The position numbers and the translations under genes were made by a program. Below, piece after piece: positions 13,833-20,907 of a DNA stretch of 20,907 nt (its first letter is position 1; each line of letters opens with the position of its first letter). The notes beneath the pieces are model-generated. The model saw only the letters and a list, made by a program, of their open reading frames with translations, did not search any database and had not been told where the DNA came from. Source of the stretch: an uncultured Anaerotignum sp. GTDB lineage: Bacteria > Bacillota > Clostridia > Lachnospirales > Anaerotignaceae. The stretch covers positions 1 through 20,907 of the forward strand of contig NZ_CAJMDQ010000044.1 of the NCBI RefSeq assembly GCF_905212195.1, in the 5' to 3' direction.

Positions 13833-15443
13833 TCAATCTTTTTTCTGGGAACGCGCAAAAGCTGCGCCGATAAATCCATAAAACAGCGGATGTGGACGGT
13901 TGGGACGGCTCTTGAATTCGGGATGATACTGGACGCCAATAAAAAATGGATGTTCTTTCCACTCTACCGCTTCCACCAGATTTCCGTCAGGAGAAATGCC
14001 GCTGCAAATCAGTCCTGCATTTTCCAGTGTTTCCCGGTATTGATTCTGATATTCATAACGATGGCGATGACGTTCCTGTATCTCTCTTTTGCCATAGCAT
14101 TTTTCCATCAATGTATCTGGCTGAATGATGCAGGGATATGCACCCAGACGCAGTGTACCGCCTTTGGCAATCTCATCACTTTGGCCCGGCATGAAGTCAA
14201 TGACTTTCTGCGGGCAATCCGGCGCAAATTCCCCGGAATCCGCCTGTGTAAGGCCAGCTACATTTCTAGCAAATTCAATGACCGCAATCTGCATACCCAG
14301 ACAAATGCCAAAGTATGGAATTTGCTTTTCTCTTGCTACACGAGCCGCTTCAATCATACCGGAAATACCGCGGTCACCAAATCCACCGGGAACAATGATG
14401 CCATCCAAACCAGACAATTTATCCTCCGCGTTTTCCTTTGTGATTTCTTCTGCATCAATCCACTGAATATCCACATGGGTGTTCCAAGCATAACCTGCAT
14501 GACGCAGTGCTTCTGCTACAGAAAGATATGCATCGTGCAGCTGCACATATTTCCCTACCAATCCAATACGAACATGATAAGGTCTTTCTTTGATGCGTTT
14601 GACGGTTTCCTCCCATTCCGTCAAATCGGCAGCAGGTACTTCCAGTCCCAGTTCCCGGCAAACAACAGCAGAAAAATTGGATTTTTCCAGCATCAGCGGT
14701 GCTTCATACAATATGGGCAGTGTTCTGTTTTCAATAACACAGTCAGGTCTTACGTTGCAAAACATAGAAATTTTCTGGAAAATGGCTTCTTCCAGTGGTT
14801 CATCACAACGCAGCACAATGATATCCGGATGAATCCCCATTCCCTGCAATTCTTTTACAGAATGCTGGGTAGGTTTAGATTTATGTTCGTCAGAACCTCT
14901 CAGGAAAGGCACCAAAGTGACATGGATAAACAAACTGTTTTCCTTGCCCACTTCCAGAGAAACCTGTCTAGCGGCTTCCAAGAATGGCTGGGATTCGATG
15001 TCACCAATGGTGCCACCGATTTCTGTAATGACAACATCCGCATCGGTCTTTTTCCCGACCTGATAGACAAATTCCTTGATTTCATTTGTGACATGAGGAA
15101 TGACCTGTACAGTAGAGCCAAGATATTCCCCGTTTCTCTCTTTATTCAATACATTCCAATAAACTTTCCCTGTAGTCAGATTGGAATAACGATTCAAATC
15201 TTCATCAATAAAGCGTTCATAATGTCCTAAGTCCAAATCCGTTTCTGCGCCGTCTTCAGTGACATACACTTCGCCGTGCTGATAAGGGCTCATGGTACCT
15301 GGGTCTACATTGATATAAGGGTCTAATTTTTGTGGTGCCACTTTCAGTCCTCTTGCTTTCAGCAAACGCCCCAAAGAAGCCGCAACAATGCCTTTTCCCA
15401 AGCCGGACACGACGCCGCCTGTTACAAAAACATATTTCGTCAT
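13833..15443 (-). CDS. pyrG: CTP synthase
   Basis: Converts UTP to CTP with ATP and glutamine. Start taken at 15443 (MTKYVFVTGG), preceded by AAAGGAG with an 8-nt gap; this gives 536 residues, the family norm. The frame is open 27 codons further up, but those residues are unlike the family. The synthetase domain begins with VTGGVVSGLGKGI (7-19), its P-loop, and contains EIGGTIGDIES (141-151). The C-terminal class I amidotransferase has Cys381 in FGICLGMQ and His507/Glu509 in QYHPEF. It lies 73 nt after purB, with a hairpin in the gap. I see no sign of the short G-run attenuator known for Bacillus pyrG. Identification is secure. Confidence 0.97.
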   Translation of the reverse strand: MTKYVFVTGGVVSGLGKGIVAASLGRLLKARGLKVAPQKLDPYINVDPGTMSPYQHGEVYVTEDGAETDLDLGHYERFIDEDLNRYSNLTTGKVYWNVLNKERNGEYLGSTVQVIPHVTNEIKEFVYQVGKKTDADVVITEIGGTIGDIESQPFLEAARQVSLEVGKENSLFIHVTLVPFLRGSDEHKSKPTQHSVKELQGMGIHPDIIVLRCDEPLEEAIFQKISMFCNVRPDCVIENRTLPILYEAPLMLEKSNFSAVVCRELGLEVPAADLTEWEETVKRIKERPYHVRIGLVGKYVQLHDAYLSVAEALRHAGYAWNTHVDIQWIDAEEITKENAEDKLSGLDGIIVPGGFGDRGISGMIEAARVAREKQIPYFGICLGMQIAVIEFARNVAGLTQADSGEFAPDCPQKVIDFMPGQSDEIAKGGTLRLGAYPCIIQPDTLMEKCYGKREIQERHRHRYEYQNQYRETLENAGLICSGISPDGNLVEAVEWKEHPFFIGVQYHPEFKSRPNRPHPLFYGFIGAAFARSQKKD

Positions 15444-15478
15444 GCTCTCCGCTCCTTTTTTCTTCTTTGCGCAAACAT

Positions 15479-15510
15479 ACCAGCCGATTTTCAGACGAAA
15501 ACCAGCTGGC
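15479..15510 (-). other. hairpin between purB and pyrG
   Basis: Plus-strand ACCAGCCGATTTTC (15479-15492) and GAAAACCAGCTGGC (15497-15510) pair over 14 bp with a tetraloop. Three of the pairs are G-U in minus-strand RNA and would be A-C mismatches in plus-strand RNA, so the structure is kept for the leftward transcript. No U-run follows it, so it is not a classical terminator. It may be an mRNA processing or stability element or a partial stop that sets the pyrG level. Confidence 0.5.
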
Positions 15511-15516
15511 TCTACA

Positions 15517-16932
15517 TCATACATTGATTTCAGTTTTTTCCTGTTTCAAATCCTTGAATAAGGGTGTGACTTTTTCTACGAAAGCATCCACTTGTTCGGG
15601 ACATCTTCCGATATAATCTTCGGGTTTCAGCAGTTCTTCCAAGTCCTGCCCATTCAATTGGAATGCCGGTTCTGCTGCAAGTCTTTCCAGCAGGTCACAG
15701 GATTCGCCTTCTTTCATTCTGGCAGTTGCCTCCATGGAGCATCTGCGGATGACTTCATGAAGTTCCTGTCTGTCGCCGCCCCGCTTTACGGCTTCCATCA
15801 AGAGGTTCTCTGTTGCAATGAAAGGAAGGTATTCCCGAACGGTTTTGGCAACAATCTTTTCATTGACATGCAGTCCATCCGTAACATTCTGCGCCAAACG
15901 TAAAACTGCATCCGCACACAGGAAGCCTTCCGGCATGGAAATACGGCGGTTTGCGGAATCATCCAATGTCCGTTCCAACCACTGTACAGAAGCAGTCATG
16001 GGCGCATTTGCTGCATCCGCCATCAAATAACGGGACAGGGAACAAATTCTTTCGCAGCGCATAGGATTACGTTTATATGCCATGGCAGAGGAACCAATCT
16101 GGTTCTTTTCAAAAGGTTCTTCAATCTGTCTGTCGTGCTGCAGCAAACGAATATCATTTGCCATGCGGTAACAGCTCTGCCCGATTGCAGACAAACACTG
16201 CAAAATGCGGCTGTCCAGTTTTCTGGGATAAGTTTGCCCGCAGACATCGTAACATTCAGAAAAACCGAAGGTCTTTCCGATGCGTCGATTCATTTCGTCA
16301 ATTTTCTCAGTATCTCCGCCGAAGAGATCTAAGAAGCTGGCTTCTGTTCCCGTGGTACCACGACATCCCAAAAACTTCATATGCCCCAGTACAAAATCAA
16401 GTTCTTCCAGATCCATCAGAAAATCCTGAAGCCAAAGGGTTGCTCGTTTCCCCACAGTTACCAGCTGCGCCGGCTGATAATGGGTATAACCCAAGGTTGG
16501 CAACGCACGATATTGTTTTGCAAAAGCTGCCAGATTCTGCATCACTGCCAGCAGACCTTTCCGAAGATGCAGGAGTGCATCCCGATATAAAATCAAATCA
16601 CCGTTATCGGTAACGTAACAACTGGTAGCACCTAAGTGAATGATGCCGGCAGCCTTTGGTGCTACTTTACCATAAGTATAAACATGCGCCATAACATCAT
16701 GGCGAACTTCCTTTTCTCTGGCTGCAGCGCAGGCAAAATCAATGTTTTCTACCTGCTCTTCCAATTGCTGTACCTGTTCTTCTGTAATGGGCAATCCCAA
16801 TTCCATTTCTGCCTTTGCCAAAGCCACCCATAATTTCCGCCATGTCTGGATACGGGTTCCCATGGAAAAAAGCTTCAGCATTTCTGGAGAAGCATACCGG
16901 CTGGACAAAGGGGATTCATAACGATCATACAT
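15517..16932 (-). CDS. purB: adenylosuccinate lyase
   Basis: Cleaves fumarate from SAICAR and from adenylosuccinate, so it acts after PurC in the IMP branch and again in AMP synthesis. The fumarase-superfamily signature SSAMAYKRNP is at 281-290 and the GYTHYQPAQ histidine segment near 148-156. HLGATSCYVTDNGDLI near 99-114 and the 471-residue length resemble the longer, animal-type adenylosuccinate lyases more than the roughly 430-residue Bacillus enzyme. I start it at the ATG at 16932: AGGAG ends nine bases before it. An in-frame TTG two codons upstream is only three bases from that SD and is unlikely. The gene lies 19 nt after purC and 73 nt before pyrG. Confidence 0.95.
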   Translation of the reverse strand: MYDRYESPLSSRYASPEMLKLFSMGTRIQTWRKLWVALAKAEMELGLPITEEQVQQLEEQVENIDFACAAAREKEVRHDVMAHVYTYGKVAPKAAGIIHLGATSCYVTDNGDLILYRDALLHLRKGLLAVMQNLAAFAKQYRALPTLGYTHYQPAQLVTVGKRATLWLQDFLMDLEELDFVLGHMKFLGCRGTTGTEASFLDLFGGDTEKIDEMNRRIGKTFGFSECYDVCGQTYPRKLDSRILQCLSAIGQSCYRMANDIRLLQHDRQIEEPFEKNQIGSSAMAYKRNPMRCERICSLSRYLMADAANAPMTASVQWLERTLDDSANRRISMPEGFLCADAVLRLAQNVTDGLHVNEKIVAKTVREYLPFIATENLLMEAVKRGGDRQELHEVIRRCSMEATARMKEGESCDLLERLAAEPAFQLNGQDLEELLKPEDYIGRCPEQVDAFVEKVTPLFKDLKQEKTEINV

Positions 16933-16941
16933 AATCAAGCA

Positions 16942-16946
16942 CTCCT
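16942..16946 (-). promoter_or_regulatory. ribosome binding site that decides the purB start
   Basis: AGGAG in minus-strand sense, nine bases before the ATG at 16932 and three before an in-frame TTG at 16938. The spacing favours the ATG. Confidence 0.7.
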
Positions 16947-16951
16947 CTTTC

Positions 16952-17671
16952 TTATTGATGCAAATGTTCTTCCAACCGTTTCATGACTTCTGCATAAGCA
17001 TCCTCTACGCCGCCCAAATCTCTGCGGAAACGGTCTTTGTCCAGTTTTTCTTTTGTTTCTGTATCCCAAAGGCGGCAAGTGTCAGGGCTGATTTCATCTG
17101 CCAGTACAATGCTGCCGTCAGAAAGTTTCCCAAATTCCAGTTTGAAATCCACCAGTGTCACGCCGCAGGTTTTCCAAAAAGCGGAAAGATGTTCATTGAC
17201 GGCAAAAGCATAAGATTTGATGGTTTCGATTTCATCCCATGTAGCAAGTCCCATAGCTACCGCATGATATGCGTTCAGAAGAGGATCGCCCAGAGCGTCA
17301 TTTTTATAAGAAATTTCAATGGTAGGTTCCGCAAATACAGTGCCTTCTTCTACACCATATCTCTTGGAGAAAGAACCTGCTGCAATATTTCGGATAATGA
17401 CTTCCAAGGGAACAATGTCCACACGTTTTACCAGAGTGTCCCGTTCATTGCATTCTTCAATAAGATGTGTCGGAATGCCTTTACTTTCCAGATACTGCAT
17501 CAAACGGTTGCTCATCTGATTGTTAATGATGCCCTTACCGGAAATGGTACCTTTTTTCAAGCCATTGAAGGCTGTGGCGTCATCCTTATAAGCAATGTAT
17601 AACACTTCCGGATCATCAGTCCGATATACTTTTTTTGCTTTTCCTTCATACAGCAGATCTTTCTTTTCCAT
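16952..17671 (-). CDS. purC: phosphoribosylaminoimidazole-succinocarboxamide (SAICAR) synthase
   Basis: Joins CAIR and aspartate with ATP to give SAICAR in de novo purine synthesis; the product is the substrate of PurB, encoded next. With the start at 17671 the protein is 239 residues, the usual bacterial size. It opens with the family's LLYEGKAKKVY (5-15). The ATP/substrate segment VPLEVIIRNIAAGS and the LVDFKLEFG and DEISPDTCRLWD stretches that mark SAICAR synthase are all present. The frame continues five codons upstream to a TTG, but that TTG overlaps the GGAGG ribosome site, so the ATG is preferred. It starts 18 nt after asnB and stops 19 nt before purB. No other pur genes are in the window, so the rest of the pathway lies elsewhere. 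Confidence 0.97.
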   Translation of the reverse strand: MEKKDLLYEGKAKKVYRTDDPEVLYIAYKDDATAFNGLKKGTISGKGIINNQMSNRLMQYLESKGIPTHLIEECNERDTLVKRVDIVPLEVIIRNIAAGSFSKRYGVEEGTVFAEPTIEISYKNDALGDPLLNAYHAVAMGLATWDEIETIKSYAFAVNEHLSAFWKTCGVTLVDFKLEFGKLSDGSIVLADEISPDTCRLWDTETKEKLDKDRFRRDLGGVEDAYAEVMKRLEEHLHQ

Positions 17672-17679
17672 TTTTTGTT

Positions 17680-17684
17680 CCTCC
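17680..17684 (-). promoter_or_regulatory. ribosome binding site that decides the purC start
   Basis: GGAGG in minus-strand sense, eight bases before the ATG at 17671. An in-frame TTG at 17686 shares its G with this site, so it cannot be the start served by it. Confidence 0.8.
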
Positions 17685-17689
17685 AATTC

Positions 17690-19267
17690 TTATTTACCGC
17701 TATCTCCATAGTTTGCCAGCACACGCGCAGAAGGGTCATCTACCTGACAGCCTTCCCAGTCACGGTTTGGCATCCAAAAATCAACGATCATTTCTCCCTG
17801 ACCGGGATAATATTTTTCAAAAATTTCCCGATACAACAGGGATTCTTTTGTAAATGGCGCCGCATGAGTATACTTGCGGGCTTTTTCCTGAAATTCTTCT
17901 TCTGTATATTTTTCTTCTGCGTAAGCTTTCAAATAATCCACCATGGAGTGACCAACCGCATCGGAAAACGCTGCTTTTTCTCTCCACAAAATTTCATGAG
18001 GCAGATAATCACCTTCAAAAGCATGGCGCAGAAGGTATTTTCCTTTGCCATAAGTATTGATTTTCTTTTCCGGGTCAACGGACATGACATACTTTACGAA
18101 ATCCAGATCACCGAAAGGCACCCGAGCTTCCAGAGAATGTACAGAAATGCAGCGGTCTGCCCGCAGAACATCGTACATATGCAGTTCGCGTAAACGTTTC
18201 TGGGCTTCTTTCTGGAATGCATCCGCATCGGGTGCATAGTCTGTATATTTATATCCAAATAGTTCATCGGAAATCTCACCAGTCAGCAATACGCGAATAT
18301 CTGTATTTTCATGGATAGCTTTGCAGATCAGGTACATGCCCATGCTGGCACGAATAGTAGTAATATCAAAGGTACCCAATGCCTGAATGACTGTTTCCAG
18401 AGAATCCAGAACCTGTTCTTTTGTCATATAGAATTCTGTATGGTCACTGCCGATGTAGTCAGCAACCTGTTTTGCATATTTCAAATCAATGGCATCTTCG
18501 CTCATGCCAATGGCAAATGTACGAATAGGTGCTTTTGATTTCTTTGCTGCAATGGCGCATACCAAAGAGGAATCCAGACCGCCGGAAAGCAAAAATCCTA
18601 CTTTTGCATCTGCAACCAGTCTTTTTTCCACCCCTGCAACCAACTTATCATGGATGTTTTTGCAAACAGTTTCCAAATCGTCATGGCAAACTTCATCTAC
18701 TTTCGCAATATCGCAATAGCAAGTGAATTTGCCATCCTTATAATAATGCCCCGGCGGAAATGGCATGATACGTTCTGTCAAGCCCACCAGATTCTTCGGT
18801 TCACTGGCAAATACAATGACACCGTTTTTATCATAACCATAATATAAAGGACGAATCCCAATAGGATCTCTGGCAGCAATAAAAGTCTTTGCTTCTGCAT
18901 CATAGAGAATCAAAGCAAATTCCGCATCCAGCATGGCAAACATATCTGTGCCAAATTCCCGATACATGGGCAGCAGCACTTCACAGTCTGATTCACTCTG
19001 GAAAGTGTATTTTTCTGCCAAAACCTTTTTGATTTTCTCGAAACCGTAAATTTCCCCATTGCAGACAACATAACTGCCATCCAATGCAAAAGGCTGCATG
19101 CCAGATGGAGTCAAACCCATGATTGCCAATCTGTGAAATCCCAAATATCCATTTCCTGTATCTACAATGCGGCTGTCGTCAGGACCACGAGAAATGGTAC
19201 GGTCAAAGCCCTCCTGAAATAACGCCAAATCCACACTGCTGCCGCAATATCCCATAATTGAGCACAT
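17690..19267 (-). CDS. asnB: asparagine synthase (glutamine-hydrolysing)
   Basis: Makes asparagine from aspartate, ATP and glutamine. The 525-residue protein begins MCSIMGYCG; after Met removal Cys2 is the N-terminal (Ntn-type) glutaminase nucleophile. The glutaminase domain runs to about 190 and shows RGPDDSR (27-33), CNGEIYG (69-75) and ESDCEVLLP (92-100). The synthetase domain has the pyrophosphate loop LSGGLDSSLV at 227-236, and RADRCISVHSLEARVPFGD in the C-terminal part, as in E. coli AsnB. AAAGGAGGT lies eight bases upstream of the ATG. It follows glnN after 81 nt containing a hairpin but no U-run, so read-through is likely. Its place right after glutamine synthetase suits a glutamine user. 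Confidence 0.96.
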   Translation of the reverse strand: MCSIMGYCGSSVDLALFQEGFDRTISRGPDDSRIVDTGNGYLGFHRLAIMGLTPSGMQPFALDGSYVVCNGEIYGFEKIKKVLAEKYTFQSESDCEVLLPMYREFGTDMFAMLDAEFALILYDAEAKTFIAARDPIGIRPLYYGYDKNGVIVFASEPKNLVGLTERIMPFPPGHYYKDGKFTCYCDIAKVDEVCHDDLETVCKNIHDKLVAGVEKRLVADAKVGFLLSGGLDSSLVCAIAAKKSKAPIRTFAIGMSEDAIDLKYAKQVADYIGSDHTEFYMTKEQVLDSLETVIQALGTFDITTIRASMGMYLICKAIHENTDIRVLLTGEISDELFGYKYTDYAPDADAFQKEAQKRLRELHMYDVLRADRCISVHSLEARVPFGDLDFVKYVMSVDPEKKINTYGKGKYLLRHAFEGDYLPHEILWREKAAFSDAVGHSMVDYLKAYAEEKYTEEEFQEKARKYTHAAPFTKESLLYREIFEKYYPGQGEMIVDFWMPNRDWEGCQVDDPSARVLANYGDSGK

Positions 19268-19292
19268 CAGCCTTACCTCCTTTATTTATCCA

Positions 19293-19326
19293 CAGAAAAC
19301 GAAACCAGAAACGGTTTCGCTTTCTG
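19293..19326 (-). other. strong hairpin between glnN and asnB
   Basis: CAGAAAACGAAACC (19293-19306) and GGTTTCGCTTTCTG (19313-19326) form 14 bp with a 6-nt loop. One pair is G-U in minus-strand RNA and A-C in plus-strand RNA, so the leftward transcript is the one that folds well. After the stem comes TGGATAAATAAAGG, not a U-run, so it is not a standard terminator. It may be a processing or stability element that sets glnN against the downstream genes. Confidence 0.55.
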
Positions 19327-19348
19327 CTTCTCTTTCCTCTTTTGTTTT

Positions 19349-20907
19349 TTATTTCACGCCAAACAGCAATTCTCCATATGTAGGGAATGGCCAGTATTTT
19401 CTTGCTGTGATGGTTTCTGCTTCGTCACAAGGCACACGCAGTTCCCGCATTTTTACTAATACCTGATCCCGAATAAAAGCGGATTCTTCGCAAACTGTTT
19501 CTGTTGATTTCAAAGAAATCAGAGATTTTTTCAGTTCCTGTATTTTCAGTGCGATTTCATCTGTCAATGCAGACAGAGTTTTCACTCTTTCGCATTCAAA
19601 TGCACAGGTTATCTGTTCGTTCAGTGCCTTTTTCGCAGCTGCTGTTTTGGCAAGTTCCATTGCATATGCGGTGATTGCCGGCAGAATCTCTTTTTCCGCC
19701 ATATCCACCATGGTATTTGCTTCGATAACAATGGATTTACAGTAGTTTTCCAGTACAATTTCATAACGCGCACGCAGTTCCGGTTCTGTGTAAATCTTCT
19801 GACCTGTCAGCAGTTCCACATTTTTCCGATCCAGAATATGAGGTACGCAATCAGGTGTAGAAGGATAATTGCTCAGGCCTCTTTTCAGCGTTGCTTCCTG
19901 AATCCATGCATCATCGTAGCCGTTGCCGTTAAAAATGATACGTTTATGTTCTTTAATTGTATTTTTCAGCATTTCCTGCAGGGCTGACTGGAAGTCAGGT
20001 GCCTGTTCCAGATAATCGGCATAAACCCGCAGGCTTTCTGCTACAGCACTGTTCAGCATGATATTTGCGCAGGCAATGCTGTCTGCAGACCCAACCATAC
20101 GGAACTCAAATTTATTACCTGTAAAAGCAAAAGGAGATGTACGGTTACGGTCTGTGTTATCTTTTGTAAACTTGGGCAGTACGTCAACACCCAATTTCAT
20201 TTTTGTCTTTTTCACACCGCAGTAAGGTGTATCATTTTCCAGAGATTCCAGAACTGCGTTCAGCTCATCGCCAAGGAAAATGGAAACGATTGCCGGAGGT
20301 GCTTCCTGTGCACCCAGACGCAGGTCATTTCCGGCTGTTGCAACGGAAATACGCAGCAAATCCTGATAATCATCCACCGCTTTGATGACCGCACACAAGA
20401 ATAACAGGAACTGTGCGTTATCATGAGGTGTTTCACCGGGAGAAAGTAGGTTTACACCTTCATCCGTGGAAATAGACCAATTATTATGCTTACCGCTGCC
20501 GTTGACACCAGCAAAGGGTTTTTCATGAAGCAGACAAACCAAACCATGTCTTGCAGCAACCTTCTGCATGATTTCCATTGTAAGCTGGTTATGATCCGTT
20601 GCAATGTTGGTCGTCGTAAAAATCGGAGCGAGCTCGTGCTGCGCCGGCGCCACCTCGTTATGCTCCGTCTTTGCCAGGATCCCAAGCTTCCACAGCTCGT
20701 CGTTCAGGTCTTTCATGTAGGCCAGCACGCGCGGCTTAATCGTTCCGAAATAATGGTCCTCCAGCTCCTGGCCCTTCGGAGGCTTTGCGCCGTACAGCGT
20801 GCGCCCTGTATAAATCAGATCTTTTCTTTTCTCATAGACGTCCTTATCAATCAGGAAATATTCCTGCTCGGGGCCAACGGAAGCAGAGACACGTTTTACA
20901 GTATCGT
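19349..20907 (-). CDS. glnN: glutamine synthetase type III, 5' part cut by window edge
   Basis: Makes glutamine from glutamate, ammonia and ATP. About 519 codons are present and the frame is open to the right edge, so roughly the first 180 of about 700 residues are missing; an in-frame GTG at 20728 is internal, not the start. Type III features are clear: AGVNGSGKHNNWS with STDEGVNLL just after it, TEHNEVAPAQHELAP, and RNRTSPFAFTGNKFEFR. Upstream of 20728 I read GPEQEYFLID and GRTLYGAKPPKGQE, which are also typical. This enzyme is common in Clostridia and Bacteroidetes. It heads the visible string of glutamine-using genes. The first roughly 300 bp at the right edge are clearly richer in GC than the rest of the gene (see findings). 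Confidence 0.95.
   Translation of the reverse strand, partial: DTVKRVSASVGPEQEYFLIDKDVYEKRKDLIYTGRTLYGAKPPKGQELEDHYFGTIKPRVLAYMKDLNDELWKLGILAKTEHNEVAPAQHELAPIFTTTNIATDHNQLTMEIMQKVAARHGLVCLLHEKPFAGVNGSGKHNNWSISTDEGVNLLSPGETPHDNAQFLLFLCAVIKAVDDYQDLLRISVATAGNDLRLGAQEAPPAIVSIFLGDELNAVLESLENDTPYCGVKKTKMKLGVDVLPKFTKDNTDRNRTSPFAFTGNKFEFRMVGSADSIACANIMLNSAVAESLRVYADYLEQAPDFQSALQEMLKNTIKEHKRIIFNGNGYDDAWIQEATLKRGLSNYPSTPDCVPHILDRKNVELLTGQKIYTEPELRARYEIVLENYCKSIVIEANTMVDMAEKEILPAITAYAMELAKTAAAKKALNEQITCAFECERVKTLSALTDEIALKIQELKKSLISLKSTETVCEESAFIRDQVLVKMRELRVPCDEAETITARKYWPFPTYGELLFGVK

Noticed and set aside
13792..13962. Longer carA with 57 extra N-terminal codons
   Set aside because: The extension lies within pyrG, has no family similarity, and a good SD precedes the ATG at 13791.
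172..15230. Long open frames on the plus strand, several of 350-520 codons, opposite guaA, carB, carA, pyrG and the giant gene
   Set aside because: They lie fully antisense to well-identified genes, their translations are rich in Cys, His and Phe without family resemblance, and they lack convincing ribosome sites.
15444..15524. Longer pyrG with 27 extra N-terminal codons
   Set aside because: These residues are unlike CTP synthases, overlap the end of purB, and a good SD precedes the ATG at 15443.
19293..19326. Terminator between glnN and asnB
   Set aside because: The stem is strong, but the sequence after it on the minus strand has no U-run.
1..20907. CRISPR array, tRNA or rRNA genes
   Set aside because: No regularly spaced repeat array and no tRNA- or rRNA-like sequence was seen on either strand.

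Overview
This 20.9-kb window looks like chromosomal DNA of a low-to-mid-GC anaerobic Firmicute. A Clostridia member of the Lachnospiraceae/Anaerotignum type is my best guess. The reasons are strong AGGAGG-type ribosome sites, type III glutamine synthetase, a one-strand gene arrangement and the protein flavour. No rRNA or tRNA gene is visible, so the genus is not fixed. All ten genes that I accept lie on the minus strand, so transcription runs from right to left.

Region A (20907 to 9522) is one long gene string: the 5'-truncated glutamine synthetase III (glnN), asnB, purC, purB, pyrG, carA and carB. Gaps are 81, 18, 19, 73 and 41 nt, and carA/carB overlap by 17 nt. The string makes glutamine and then spends it: AsnB, CTP synthase and carbamoyl-phosphate synthase are all glutamine amidotransferases. 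PurC and PurB supply aspartate-derived nitrogen to purines. No U-tract terminator or strong promoter is seen inside it. It ends in a hairpin with a U-run after carB.

Region B (9521 to 9088) is a 434-bp non-coding stretch. It holds a 207-bp nested inverted-repeat structure that includes the carB terminator, then candidate promoters, a small palindrome and a leader with competing hairpins.

Region C (9087 to 1978) is the least understood part. It is a three-gene, translationally coupled operon. The first gene encodes a 1614-residue fusion of an HD phosphohydrolase domain, a long helical-repeat region, a nucleotidylyltransferase of the NMNAT/PPAT superfamily, a weakly acetyltransferase-like segment and a phosphoribosyltransferase-like segment. 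The second is a lactate/malate-dehydrogenase-like protein with an altered active site. The third is a two-part flavodoxin-like flavoprotein with a cysteine cluster. I do not know a named system with this make-up. A role in nucleotide or pyridine-cofactor metabolism with a redox step is an inference.

Region D (1977 to 1) has two hairpins that probably end the Region C operon, a promoter, and monocistronic guaA, another glutamine amidotransferase. Beyond the guaA stop is a 111-bp tail with a weak hairpin and an 11-bp-period direct repeat. It may be the edge of an element integrated at the guaA 3' end. At the far right edge, base composition inside glnN rises abruptly, which suggests recombination or a chimeric assembly end.
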